From Bifidobacteriaceae bacterium (lineage in GTDB: Bacteria; Actinomycetota; Actinomycetes; Actinomycetales; WQXJ01), in NCBI GenBank assembly GCA_031265345.1, contig JAISCU010000243.1, forward strand, positions 1 through 10,305: a DNA stretch of 10,305 nt, in the 5' to 3' direction. Both the position numbers and the translations under genes were made by a program. Below the pieces are notes generated by a model that worked only from the letters and a program-made list of their open reading frames with translations, was not told the DNA's origin and did not search any database. Shown here in pieces: positions 1 to 8,381 of the stretch (its first letter is position 1; each line of letters starts with the position of its first letter).

Positions 1-39
1 ATCCTGGGTAGTACGACGATAGACTCAAACTAAGCGACT

Positions 40-56
40 TTTGAGAGGCTCTCAAA
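40..56. repeat. Short perfect hairpin
   Basis: The arms TTTGAGAG (40-47) and CTCTCAAA (49-56) are perfect inverse complements around a single G. One bulged base extends the pairing outward to about 37-58. It is not followed by a T run, so a terminator is not indicated. No function is inferred. Confidence 0.5.
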
Positions 57-63
57 GTTTGAT

Positions 64-85
64 GATTTGTAGAACTATACAAATC
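64..85. repeat. Short perfect hairpin with 6-base loop
   Basis: The arms GATTTGTA (64-71) and TACAAATC (78-85) pair perfectly around a six-base loop. It lies only eight bases after the hairpin at 40-56, so the two form a small cluster. This may be the end of a repeat element cut by the window edge, but no second copy is visible here. Confidence 0.5.
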
Positions 86-523
86 TATCATTTCTGTACA
101 TTTCCGGAGGCTAAGACTAGGGATAGTAATAATTGCTCGGTACGACGCGGCTTTTCCCAGAGTTTCAACTTGGTATAATTCGCAAAACTGTCTAGGGGTT
201 TCCCTTTCAGTATTTTTTTCGAAAAGTTGTTTTTCATGTCACAATTCCGTCTGATGAATTGGCGATCGGCGAGGGCAAATGAGCCGCCTCATGCGCATCA
301 CGCTTCGGCATATCTGCCCAGTTACGACCACCAATTTTCTTCAAGGTATTTTCTATTAACCCGTACTGGCGCCCTGAATCGCGGCCCGAGATGTCGCCAT
401 GCTTAAGATTGTGATCGCGAAATCCGATTCTTAGTCGCCCGAAATGACTTGACTTACTCAACCCAATACTCCACAACTCACCCAATACCTCCACGACACC
501 ACCTGGGGCCTCCTCGTGCTTAG

Positions 524-926
524 CTCGTAGGCGGCAGCGGCGGCCATCATCGCCGCGCGCTCCTGCACATCGCCTGCGAGCTCCACGACCACAGGCTCTT
601 CCACGCGTTCTGCCGCCTGAACCACGCGCGGGCACTGGCCGGCCTCCCACCGCTGATCGACTTCAACACGCAGCGCGGCGGGATGGTCCCGCTCTGGATC
701 CTCATCGAGCGCGCGCTGGGACAGGCTCCGGTTCGCGCTCGCCGCCACTCACGGGAACCCGGGCGCGCTGGAGACCCTGCTCGAGCTGGGTGCCGACGAA
801 GGCCACGCTTTTCCACACGATGTCGACGTAGCACGCGAGGGCGGGATCGCCCGCCGACGAGACGCTGCGCGGTCCGATGACGCGAGCATTGATACGAGTG
901 AGGTGACCAAATGGTCACGTGCATAA
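524..926 (+). pseudogene. Broken ankyrin-repeat-like gene fragment
   Basis: From an in-frame TAG at 521 the frame is open and reads ALLHIACELHDHRLFHAFC (from about 557) and later GGMVPLWILIERAL (about 677-718). Around 720 the sense moves one frame on and reads LRFALAATHGNPGALETLLELGADEG, ending at TAA 924-926 (quoted in two runs: LRFALAATHGNP then GALETLLELGADEG). The second half resembles the ankyrin consensus (LxxAAxxGxxxxLxxLLxxGAD) and LHIAC resembles the start of another repeat. Ankyrin repeats mediate protein-protein binding and are common in protists and in large DNA viruses. There is no convincing ATG at the left end, so the 5' part is missing or altered. Ankyrin assignment is by eye and moderate; the frame break makes a functional product unlikely. 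Confidence 0.42.
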
Positions 927-1025
927 TCTACAAGCCAACGTCGCATTGTGTGTGACCGGTGAGGAGGCCGCGGAGGGCGCGACGCAAGACGCACGTCGCC
1001 CTCGGGTGCGTCACGCCACGCCGTC

Positions 1026-3362
1026 ATGGGAGCGAGCGCGTACCGCCGGAACGTACTGTTCTTGTGCCCGCTCGTCGCGCTGTTCCACGAGCAGTACGGC
1101 GTGCTGTGCGACTACCTCCGCGCGGCAAAACGAACACGGGCGCAGCATCGTGGCCCAGGGCGACCAGCCCATGCTGCGCCTCTTCCTCGTCGTCTTCGAC
1201 GGTCCACTACCGGGCGGGCGACCGCGGCCAGGTCGTGAGCGTGGCCATCGGGCTGTGCAGGCGCGCGGGTATCCCAGTCCTCATGATGAGCGGGACGACG
1301 CAAGTGGTCGTCGCGCGGAGACTGCGCGACGTCTACGGCGGGGACCTGCTCGAGCCCTCGAACGAAGCCGCCATGCGCGCCGAGATCGCCAGCGGGCGTG
1401 ACCAGGGCGGGCGGACCGGCCGAGCAGCCGAAAGACCCACGGCGCAGCGGGCGGGGCCACCGGGTCAGCGCCATAGCGAAAGTGGGGAAGCGGCTGGCGG
1501 ACGAGCTGCGCACTCCGTGGGTCGAGTGGGGCCTCCAGCCGCCTACAACTGGCGCGACCTGGCTCCGTGGTACGCGACGCAGTCGTTGGACATGCTCGCT
1601 CGCGGCGACGTGCCTCTCATCCTGACGACGAGCACGCTCGCGTCAATATCGAAGGCGTGAACCGCGTCGCCGTCTGGTTGACCGACGTCGCCGCGTCCGC
1701 CGGGGCCCCGATGATTGGCCGCACCGGCTCGGCTTCGCGGCCTCGACCGACCGACGACGTCCTGCACTCCATCACCCCGCCCATGCCGACCGCTGATCGC
1801 GACGTCTTACTCTGGTGCCTGCTGCGGCTGACGCCGTCCACCCATCTGTCCGACGACGCGAACGCGCACCGCATCGCCCTCGTGCTGCGTGACTGGATCC
1901 AGCTCATGTGCCTGATGCCATGACCGACGGTCGCGGCGTGCGCGGACTGGGACGATTTCATCGCCGTGTACATGCAGCTGGGCCTGGCCGATGAGGGCGA
2001 GGCGGACTCGTGCGTGTGGACAACGGCGCCGGACGCCATCGTGCAGGTGTGCCAGGACCACAGCGAGCTGGCGTTGACGATGGCGCGACTGGTGGGGGGC
2101 ATGCGGCTCGACGCGCCGCTCGAGTCGTGCCCCACGGTGCTCCACTTGGTGAACTGCCTCCTGTACTGGGTCGCGCAACGGGCTGGCCAGCCTGCATGGG
2201 GGGCGCTCCATTCGAGGCGAGTAACGTCGCGACTGCTGCTCGGGCCGCACTGCGTGGGCACCGGTGTCCGCGTGCGTGCCGCGGTTGGATGATCCAGCTG
2301 ATGACGCACGTCGCCCGGGATGATGCGCACTGGGCGCGGCCGGACGACGCGACCCTGGACCGCAGCATGGACTTTGCCGTCGCGACGGCGTGGAGCGCCT
2401 TCGCCTACGTCACCAACTGGTCTGTCTGCGTCGCTGCGTCGGACAGCGGGCGCGAGGCGGTCCCCAACGCCGGCTTCATCATGCGCAGCCGCGCGTACCT
2501 GCCAGCCGCGGCGCGGCTGGGCAGCGTCCTCGACACGCTCGGCATGATCGCCGGCGCGGTCTGACCGGTCGTGCCCGTCATCGGCCGCGTCGTCAAGACG
2601 CTCCTCGGCGAGCACGGGCCCATCCACGCGACGGTCCGCGGCCTGAACGACGGCGACTCACTGAAGGTCGCCGCGTGGTGCACGGCACTCACGCCGGCGC
2701 GGCTGCGCCCCGCGGGCACCGCGGCGGAGCCCGCAGGCTTCCTCGGGACGTCCAAGAGATGGGGAGGCCGAACTACGACCAGGCGCACACGTGGATGCCC
2801 GGCTCGCTCGGCACCATCAAGAGGCAGGTCCCGCCCGAGTCGAGGGCCGTGTACCTAGAGTTCGCGACGGCGCTGCGGAACAGCGCGCTCGTCGGAGACA
2901 TGCGCGCGTACTGCCAGTACATGCGACCGCCGCGCAGCCGGGCACGGCCGGCGGGTGGCAGGCGACCCCTCGGTGACCCTCGACTGCCCGATGACGTCGC
3001 TCGACGGGCACGTGGACCTGACGATCGTGCACAACCTGGACTCGTCCGCGGACGGGGAGCCGCGACACGCGGGCCGACACCGCCCCGATCCCAGTCGTGA
3101 GTGAGCAGTTCGCGAGGCCGCCGATGCGCCTGGAGGCGACCGATGTGAGCCCGCGCGCCGCCGGGGACGAGCCGGACGGCGCCGCAATCCCGCTCGGCGC
3201 ACTCACCGTCGCCGACCAGACGTCCGTGGGGAGCAGGAACCTCGCCGCCCGTGCCCCGAGGGCTGCTACGACCGCACGGGCGCGTACCACCCGTACGCGC
3301 CCGGCGAGCGCACCGCGTTCGGCGCGCAGCTGACCTGGCACTTCGCACTCGAGCCCAAGTAG
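1026..3362 (+). pseudogene. Long, multiply frameshifted gene remnant, function unknown
   Basis: A plausible ATG at 1026 starts MGASAYRRNVLFLCPLVALF. Sense then hops between all three plus frames: about 1124-1210 (EHGRSIVAQGDQPMLRLFLV), 1201-1404 (VVSVAIGLCRRAGIPVLMMS), 1464-1530 (IAKVGKRLADELRTPWVEWG), 1541-1645 (YNWRDLAPWYATQSLDMLAR), 1645-2215, 2215-2750, 2757-2925, 2961-3101, 3130-3245, and finally 3240-3362, ending FGAQLTWHFALEPK at TAG 3360-3362. Two TGA stops (1921-1923 and 2562-2564) interrupt otherwise continuous frames. If it was one gene it would encode nearly 780 residues; it may be two or more genes. The middle has hydrophobic, helix-like runs rich in Trp; the end looks beta-like. 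I recognise no domain. The antisense open frames here are Arg/Pro-rich shadows. An original coding role is likely because each frame change restores balanced amino-acid content. Confidence 0.45.
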
Positions 3363-3897
3363 AATATCCGGCGCATCACGTGCCCGCTCAGACGGTCCAG
3401 TCAAGCCACGCCGCATCGTCATCGGGCGGTCGCGGTCGCGGTTCCTGTATTTTCCGGGCATCGCGGCCAACTCGCGCCTCTTCGACCCGCGGCCCGCCGG
3501 CGCGACGGCCTTCGTCGAGCTCAAGGACACGCGCCCCGTGCTCAGCGACGTAACCATCACCGGCACCGCCCCAACCGACTGCGCCTGCGTCAGGATCACC
3601 GCTGTCAGCTCCGCGGTCGGGAACATCGACCCGCCCGCCGCAGCTGGCTCCGCCTACACAGCCACCTGACATAACAATGCTTTCCACTGGTCGTTGACTC
3701 GCGAATGATGCGCCGCTCCGTGGACCGGCAAGGGGGACCTCCAGGTCACCTTCCTCAGCGCCCGCAAGCTCGGGTTCGGCGTCAGCAACGTCGACCCTGG
3801 GCAGAGCTCACAGAAGTCCGAAACAGCCGACTCGCCCATTATGGCCTATTGGATCACGGATCGATGTTTCGAGCGGTGGTTCGTGCGTCTCAAATGA
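3363..3897 (+). pseudogene. Single-frame gene remnant interrupted by two TGA codons
   Basis: One frame runs from the end of the preceding gene to TGA 3895-3897. It reads RIVIGRSRSRFLYFPGIAAN (from 3412), then FVELKDTRPVLSDVTITGTA and CACVRITAVSSAVGNI. After TGA 3667-3669 come HNNAFHWSLTRE, TGA 3706-3708, then GKGDLQVTFLSARKLGFGVS. Only the two TGA codons break about 178 codons. The sequence alternates hydrophobic and polar residues as in a beta-rich domain; I recognise no family. There is no ATG near its left end, so it could be the 3' part of the upstream gene after one more frameshift. Its 3' end overlaps the end of the minus-strand remnant by eight bases. Either the stops arose by decay of CGA or TGG codons, or TGA was read as an amino acid in the source genome. 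Confidence 0.4.
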
Positions 3898-4986
3898 GGA
3901 CTGTGCACGGTCGGCGACTCCCGCGGGCACACAGCGCGCGCGGCATACCTCGGCTTCGGCGCTCCGGGGCGCGAAGCTCGAATGGCGACAGGAACTCGTG
4001 CGGCCCGATCACCACGCGCACCTCCCTGATGAGATCCACGACGGTGCCCGCCCGTGACTCCGCGTCTACGTGACGAAGTGCCACACCGTCCAGGTGCCAC
4101 GGGAAGTCCGCCGTCAGGGGCAGCAGCTGGGGCACGGCATCGCGGATGGTCCTCCACATGTATTCGAAGCAAGAGCGCTCCGCCCGCACGCCAACGACGT
4201 CCGCCGACATTATGAGAGGGCCGAAATGCAGGTGGGGTCGTATGGTTTACTGCAGGCCGGGGCGCAGCGTCTGTGCCCACTTGCGCTGCCACCCCGGGTG
4301 GCGCCGCTGTTTCCCCGCCAGTCTCTCATCCATTGGAACAGACCGCGACCACAGCGGGACGAGCGCGTCAGGCGTGAACGATGCGTCCCGCCGGTCGACC
4401 GCGTCCGGGAGCGGCGCGGGGACCCGCCCGTCGTCGCTGAGCATCACGATCCGGCGACGCACGACCCACGCGTGTCCGAGCCCGGGGGCAGGATCGACAA
4501 GCTGCACTTCACATCGCCGGTCCCCGGGAGCCAGGCCAGGGTCTGGCGCAAGAGCACGTTCTCCTGGCGCCCTATCGCGGCGGGCGCGAAGTCGAGCGTG
4601 CCGAGTGCCAGGACATCGGCGCCGACGTCCGTGCTCGAGTCGCAGAGCCCGGCGACGTGCGCGTGCCGACCCTCGTCGACTGCAAGGTCGCCCCGGACCA
4701 CCGCCACGAGGGCGTGCCACCAATACGACATCAGCAGTCGCAACTTGGCGGGCACGTCCCCGAACGCGACGCCAAACACGTTGAACATTCACGCGCTCAC
4801 TGCGCCCAGCCCGGCGAGGGTCCACACCGGGTCCTCGACGGCCACGGGTGGGAGGATCGCGATCGGGGACGCGATGGCGACGCGCATCCCCTCCAGTGCA
4901 GCCCCTGCCGCCCGCAGTGCCTCCCGCGCCGAACTGCGTTCCGCCGCGCTGCTCCCTGGCGTCGCCGCCGCGCCCGTGGGACCGTG
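3890..4986 (-). pseudogene. Decayed minus-strand gene, paralogue A of a two-copy family
   Basis: Reading leftwards, a frame opens after TAG 4989-4987 and gives SSAREALRAAGAALEGMRVA and VEDPVWTLAGLGAVSA. It meets TGA 4791-4789, then continues unchanged as MFNVFGVAFGDVPAKLRLLM, SYWWHAL and LRQTLAWLPGTGDVK. Near 4450 the sense shifts frame to RIVMLSDDGRVPAPLPDAVD, passes TAA 4249-4247, and continues in that frame as HLHFGPLIMSADVVGVRAER and TADFPWHLDGVALRHVD, ending at 3892-3890. The unbroken original would be about 365 residues. The ATG at 4786-4788 directly after TGA is probably a chance start inside the old gene. Its FGDVPAKLRLL...WWH segment matches FGDAAEQLRFL...AWH in the neighbouring remnant, with similar order of later motifs, so the two are likely tandem duplicates. 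Function unknown. Confidence 0.42.
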
Positions 4987-5006
4987 CTAGCGGTGCGCAG
5001 CCATCG

Positions 5007-5870
5007 TTATGGCCCGCGCCCAGCTGATGCAGTCCGCCCCGGGGGGGCCGGGTCCGGGTCGCCCCGGCCGAGGATCGACAGAGCCCGATCGCGCAGGGCT
5101 AGCGCGTCCTCGCCGCGTCCCCGTGCGCCACATAGCCTGGTAATTGTCGGACACGCGACCTCGACGACATAGTGCTCGCGATAAGGGCGGTCCGCGACGC
5201 TCGTCACGGCGTACGCCACGCACAGCTCGGTGCGGACGGTGACGGGCAGCCAGTAGGCGAGGCCGGGCGCTATGTAGTCGATCCTTCCAAACGAGGCCGT
5301 GCGCACGGCGCCTGTCTGCTCAGACGGTCGCAGCGGGCCGCCGCGGGCGCTGCCGGCGAAGCGGTGCAGGCGCCTTGGCGCCAGCTCGTCCAATACGGCG
5401 CAGAGCTCGGCCATCGGCGCGTACTGGTAGTCGGGCGGCGCGGCGGCCGTCGGATCTGATGCCACGCGACGGACCCGAGGAAGCGCAGCTGCTCGGCCGC
5501 GTCGCCGAAGGCGAGGCGCGCCACGGTGCACAGCCACGGCTCACCGCGCACGTCCAGGCGGACTGGCCCGCCGGAGCCCGTCACGGTGTCCGGCGGGAAC
5601 TCGTGCGCGGGTGAGGAGCGCCGAGGCGATGTCCGACAGGTCGTGCGCGACGCTCTCGGCGACGGTGGGCGGGCGCACGACCGGCATCGCGGCCGGCCGG
5701 TTGGTCAGGGCGGGAGCTGCGAGGTGGCGCGGACGCCCGCCCTGGACGAGCGCGCACGGCTCCGCGCGACCGCCCGCAATGCGAACTCGGTCATGTTGCG
5801 GGCGGCGCGGAGAAGCGCGGACCGACGGGCCACCAGCGCCGTCGGTGGCGCCAAGACACACCGAGCCCGG
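5007..5870 (-). pseudogene. Decayed minus-strand gene, paralogue B of a two-copy family
   Basis: Successive minus-strand pieces are: about 5865-5745 (ALLRAARNMTEFALRAVARS), about 5745-5541 (PPTVAESVAHDLSDIASALL), 5584-5450 (WLCTVARLAFGDAAEQLRFL, then GSVAWHQI), and 5470-5007 (YQYAPMAELCAVLDELAPRR, FGRIDYIAPGLAYWLPVTVR, YREHYVVEVACPTITRLCGA), ending at 5009-5007. At least three frame changes are needed. The family link to the downstream copy rests on FGDxxxxLRxLxSxxWH, on an upstream Ala/Arg helix (LLRAARNMTEFALRAVA against ALRAAGAALEGMRVA), and on a later Leu-Ala-Trp-Leu-Pro stretch (LAYWLP against LAWLP). I recognise no known family. The gap to the downstream copy is about 20 bases, as in compact genomes. 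Confidence 0.42.
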
Positions 5871-6062
5871 CGCCGGGGCCACGCCCCTGCGGGATGACGA
5901 CCCCGACCCGGCCGCAGGTCAGAATCGGCATCATTCCGCCTTTTTCAGGTGTTCTTTACGTTTCCTCGACTTTCTCAATGGATTTTCAGAATGGCTCATT
6001 TTCGGTTTACATGCCGCTTTTGAGAAGCGGATCCAGGGCTCTGCTGTACTTCTCGCCGTCTA

Positions 6063-6353
6063 TTTCACGAATTCATCCCCGCTCTTTTCGATCTTCAGTC
6101 GGATGGCATGTTGGATTGAATCTGTGACAATTGCGTAACGGTTTCGATCGATGATCTTTCGCTGCAGCCTGTCGGATTTTCGACTTTCCTTGAACGCGCA
6201 ACCGAATCGATCAATTCGCGGAATACGGGCGACGCACGGTTCGGTTTTCCTGACCGAAACATCTTGATCGTTGGCCTGGTCGTCAAGCTTCCTGCGCTGC
6301 GCGTCGCTCTTTTGTCGATTCGTGACCGTCTGGGGAATTTGCTTGTTGTTGGA
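6063..6353 (-). pseudogene. Possible gene fragment, open minus-strand frame without a start codon
   Basis: Between TGA 6356-6354 and TAG 6062-6060 one minus-strand frame stays open for 97 codons but has no ATG. It reads NNKQIPQTVTNRQKSDAQRR at its start, PRIDRFGCAFKES in the middle and RNRYAIVTDSIQHAIRLKIE near its end. The composition is balanced and charged, like a real helical protein, and the codons resemble those of the transposase at 8945. A shorter sense-like stretch follows the TAG down to about 5935. An open frame of this length can occur by chance, and the other frames here are not much worse, so this is a weak call. It may be another old transposon remnant. Confidence 0.22.
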
Positions 6354-6356
6354 TCA

Positions 6357-6941
6357 TGCGTCCGTTCAGCGCGGTTTCGGACTGGCGTGATCCTCGTCCC
6401 AGGCAGGACCAACACAGATTACGATTCGTTGTTTCTGACATCGATCCGATGGTAGCAATCAGACAAGATGCAGCGCCACCGAACCCGAAATTCGCCGCTA
6501 GGTACTCTTCCTGGCGGGAACCGCCGCACGCACCTCCTTTGGACAGACCCGGGACGCCACGCCTTTCCCCAAGTCACGATTCTGGGGGGTATGTGATGGC
6601 TTCCACTTCCCGGTCGGCACATTTGGCAGGTAATCGTTGCTCGGACGCCGTGCATTCACCACTTGGTGATTGCGCGACCTTGCACCGGCACTCTGGAACT
6701 ACTGGGGTTGAACCCGACGAACTCTGAACAATGCCGACAACTTTCCGTGATGAGACCACTCGACGCAATTCGATCGGCAAGATTGATCACTGATGATTCG
6801 TGATATCGGGAGTGTCACGATCTCCATTGTGTAAAGCTTTGCATTCAGTCTTAGTAGGTGCTTGATCGGGTATTCTCTGATCCGGCCCTCATTCGAGGGA
6901 ATCCAGGGAATCCGAGGTCTCCTCCCGCCGGGAATCGGAAG
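6357..6941. other. Mixed-composition DNA, nothing recognised
   Basis: Open frames here are short on both strands, and none shows a family motif. The plus-strand stretch 6264-6455 reads as hydrophobic peptide but overlaps the better minus-strand frame. Nothing resembling a structured RNA or tandem repeat was seen. It may be further decayed transposon DNA next to the mariner fossil. Confidence 0.35.
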
Positions 6942-7503
6942 TCATAAATACTGTGAAAGGGCTTTCGATTTGCTCTCCATGGGTCAGTGCAGGCGTCAAA
7001 AAAGAACGATTAATTCCCGAGGGGACACCTTTTCCGACAAATCGCGCACGGTCGCGTAAATGTCCTATCACGCCTCGAAGCTCTTTCCGGCGCGAGACAC
7101 GTCCAAACGCCGAGCATCCGAAAGTCAGATGAGCCAAATCAGGTCGGTAAGGCGGGTGAAGGGGGAGGCACAGGACGTACTTTTCATCGCGAAACGCACT
7201 CGTTCATTGTGACGTTGATCACTGGGCTTCCGGCTCTTTGCGTGTCCATCTCTCGATCTACCATCTGTTGCGAATCGCAAGAGTCGTCACGCCGTACTTC
7301 ATGATATCCAGCAGGTGAAAGCCATGGGACTGTCCCATGAATCCTCGTATGACCGAAAAGGACAACATTGCGTCATCTGTCGACACAGATCCAGCTTCCC
7401 TGGTCCAAGGTTTCGAAACCATTGACCATTTATCGCATGGCGGGAAAGCAATGCCCCGCTCAACTAGGTGAAGATCCGGTTGAGCACGAGGCCCGCTGAT
7501 CAA
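6942..7503 (-). pseudogene. Tc1/mariner-type transposase fossil (C-terminal half)
   Basis: The minus strand reads LHPPYRPDLA at 7161-7132 and, one frame away from 7132 to 7109, SSDFRMLG. Restoring one missing base gives PPYRPDLAPSDF, the hallmark around the third catalytic Asp of mariner-like DDD transposases (PPYSPDLAPSDFxLFG). Downstream, GKSFEA, DIYATVRDLSEKVSPRELIV and RLH lead to QYL and TGA 6944-6942, matching the usual mariner C-terminal pattern. Upstream in the same frame as LHPPYRPDLA are VIRGFMGQSHGFHLLD (about 7360-7310), like the strand before the second Asp, and CDKW near 7434, a candidate first Asp. The second catalytic Asp is not identifiable, and first-to-third spacing is about 98 codons, shorter than usual, so internal deletion is likely. 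Stops at 7260-7258 and several later positions confirm it is dead. The N-terminal DNA-binding half and terminal inverted repeats were not found. Confidence 0.6.
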
Positions 7504-8300
7504 TAGACCGGAGAGAAGCTATCACTTATGTGACGTTTCCTATCATTTGTTCTTCGGACTCGCAAGAGGGCTCTTTCACGTAACGCAACCGCACCTAAAA
7601 CCTCAAAAAGTCAATTTGCCCGTTTACGAAAATGGATGGCAAATGGTGCGCAATCGACGGCGCCGTACCCAGGGCCAAACAGATGAAATGCCGTACAGCC
7701 AACACTTGACACCCGCTTAATACAAGCGTTTTCCCCTGCTTGAATTGGCCAACCTGTCGGACCGGGTCTTTTTGGCGGAGGTTTTCGTCCGGCGACAACG
7801 ATTCTACGCCAGAAAAGCCGGAAATTGACGTTTTCCTGTCGATATATCAGGCTTGCGCGGCCTGAATCATCCGCGCGAGTGGCCGATCGTCCGAACCCCC
7901 CCAGCCGCACTGATCGTCGGGCCAAGCCCGGTCGCGAATAGAATCCTTGAGCTGAATTCCCGTGCCAGACGGAAAACCCGGCCCGGCGCGCAGAGTGTAG
8001 GGGGATTTGGACGAAAAGGCGGGCGGACGGAGCCGCTTGACGACCATCAAGCCCATTGAGCCCCTTTGACGCGGATGTGATGGGAAATGGGCGCGGCCAT
8101 TTGGGGTTGGAGCAGCATCAGGCCATGGCTCAGAGGTACATGTCGCAAATTGTCCAGCCTAGAATCCAGGTCATTGAGCTGAGGTAAAGATTGGGTGCTC
8201 CTGTGACTCACATTGCGAGTCCTCGGGTGTGAGAGAAATGGCCAGGTTCCCTGGCTTGGCCTGAGCCTCAGGGACCACCCCTCAGGGCGATCGTTCTAGT
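7504..8300. other. Gene-poor DNA, possible remains of the mariner N-terminal half
   Basis: Minus-strand frames 7611-7925 and 7847-8056 are open for about 100 and 70 codons and contain basic stretches such as RKPPPKRPGPTGWP. That could be a worn linker of a transposase DNA-binding domain, as expected upstream of the mariner remnant, but no helix-turn-helix is convincing. From about 8060 to 8300 I see no reading frame of interest, only a few short palindromic clusters such as CCTGAGCCTCAGG near 8261. Confidence 0.3.
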
Positions 8301-8381
8301 CTAGATCTACGCTGGTGATATTAATATTAGTGTAAAATATATACGTGTGTTTGGCAGCATAGTTCCAACATCGGTCTGACG

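Larger units (their letters stand above)
1..520. other. AT-leaning left flank without a recognisable gene
   Basis: This stretch has clearly lower G+C than the block that begins near 520. It holds two short hairpins near its left end (listed separately), T-rich runs around 210-237, and no reading frame with a recognisable motif on either strand. A minus-strand open frame ending at 234 crosses into the GC-rich block, where its residues are only Arg/Gly/Ala-rich antisense. Its part inside this flank (about 234-490) reads as mixed-composition peptide that I cannot assign. I see no tRNA-like or rRNA-like sequence. Confidence 0.5.
524..5930. other. GC-rich block of decayed, densely packed genes; possible foreign (viral?) insertion
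   Basis: Composition rises abruptly near 520 and falls again near 5930. A sampled line inside (1261-1320) is 68% G+C, against 48% or so at 6301-6360 and 27% at 8521-8580. Inside, peptide-like sequence is nearly continuous: plus strand to 3897, then minus strand from 5870 down to 3890. Every frame is broken by frameshifts or stops. There is no transposase motif, no intron signal I can defend, and no obvious terminal or target-site repeat at the edges. Dense genes with minimal spacing and odd composition suggest integrated foreign DNA such as a large DNA virus, but no viral hallmark (capsid, polymerase, packaging ATPase) is recognisable. Host gene relics in a GC-rich isochore, or indel-rich assembly, remain possible. 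Confidence 0.45.

Noticed and set aside
234..650. 138-residue minus-strand open frame
   Set aside because: Its first half is Arg/Gly/Ala-rich antisense of the ankyrin-like remnant. The rest is unassignable, and it spans the composition boundary, which a real old gene would be unlikely to do.
1617..2627. 336-residue open frame on the minus strand
   Set aside because: It is the antisense of the plus-strand remnant. Its product is a jumble of Arg, Pro, Ala, His and Ser without motifs, and length is explained by scarcity of stops in GC-rich DNA.
1124..3362. Programmed ribosomal frameshifting as the cause of the frame changes
   Set aside because: The changes go in both directions, are too many, and lack a shared slippery sequence or the AAA-TAA context used by Euplotes, so decay or sequence error is preferred.
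2817..3626. 269-residue minus-strand open frame
   Set aside because: The plus-strand pieces across the same bases read as better-balanced protein (for example PGSLGTIKRQVPPESRAVYL), so this is a shadow.
4786..4791. TGA immediately followed by ATG as a genuine gene boundary on the minus strand
   Set aside because: The reading frame is the same on both sides and aligns through the junction with the neighbouring paralogue, so an acquired stop inside one old gene is more likely than two genes.
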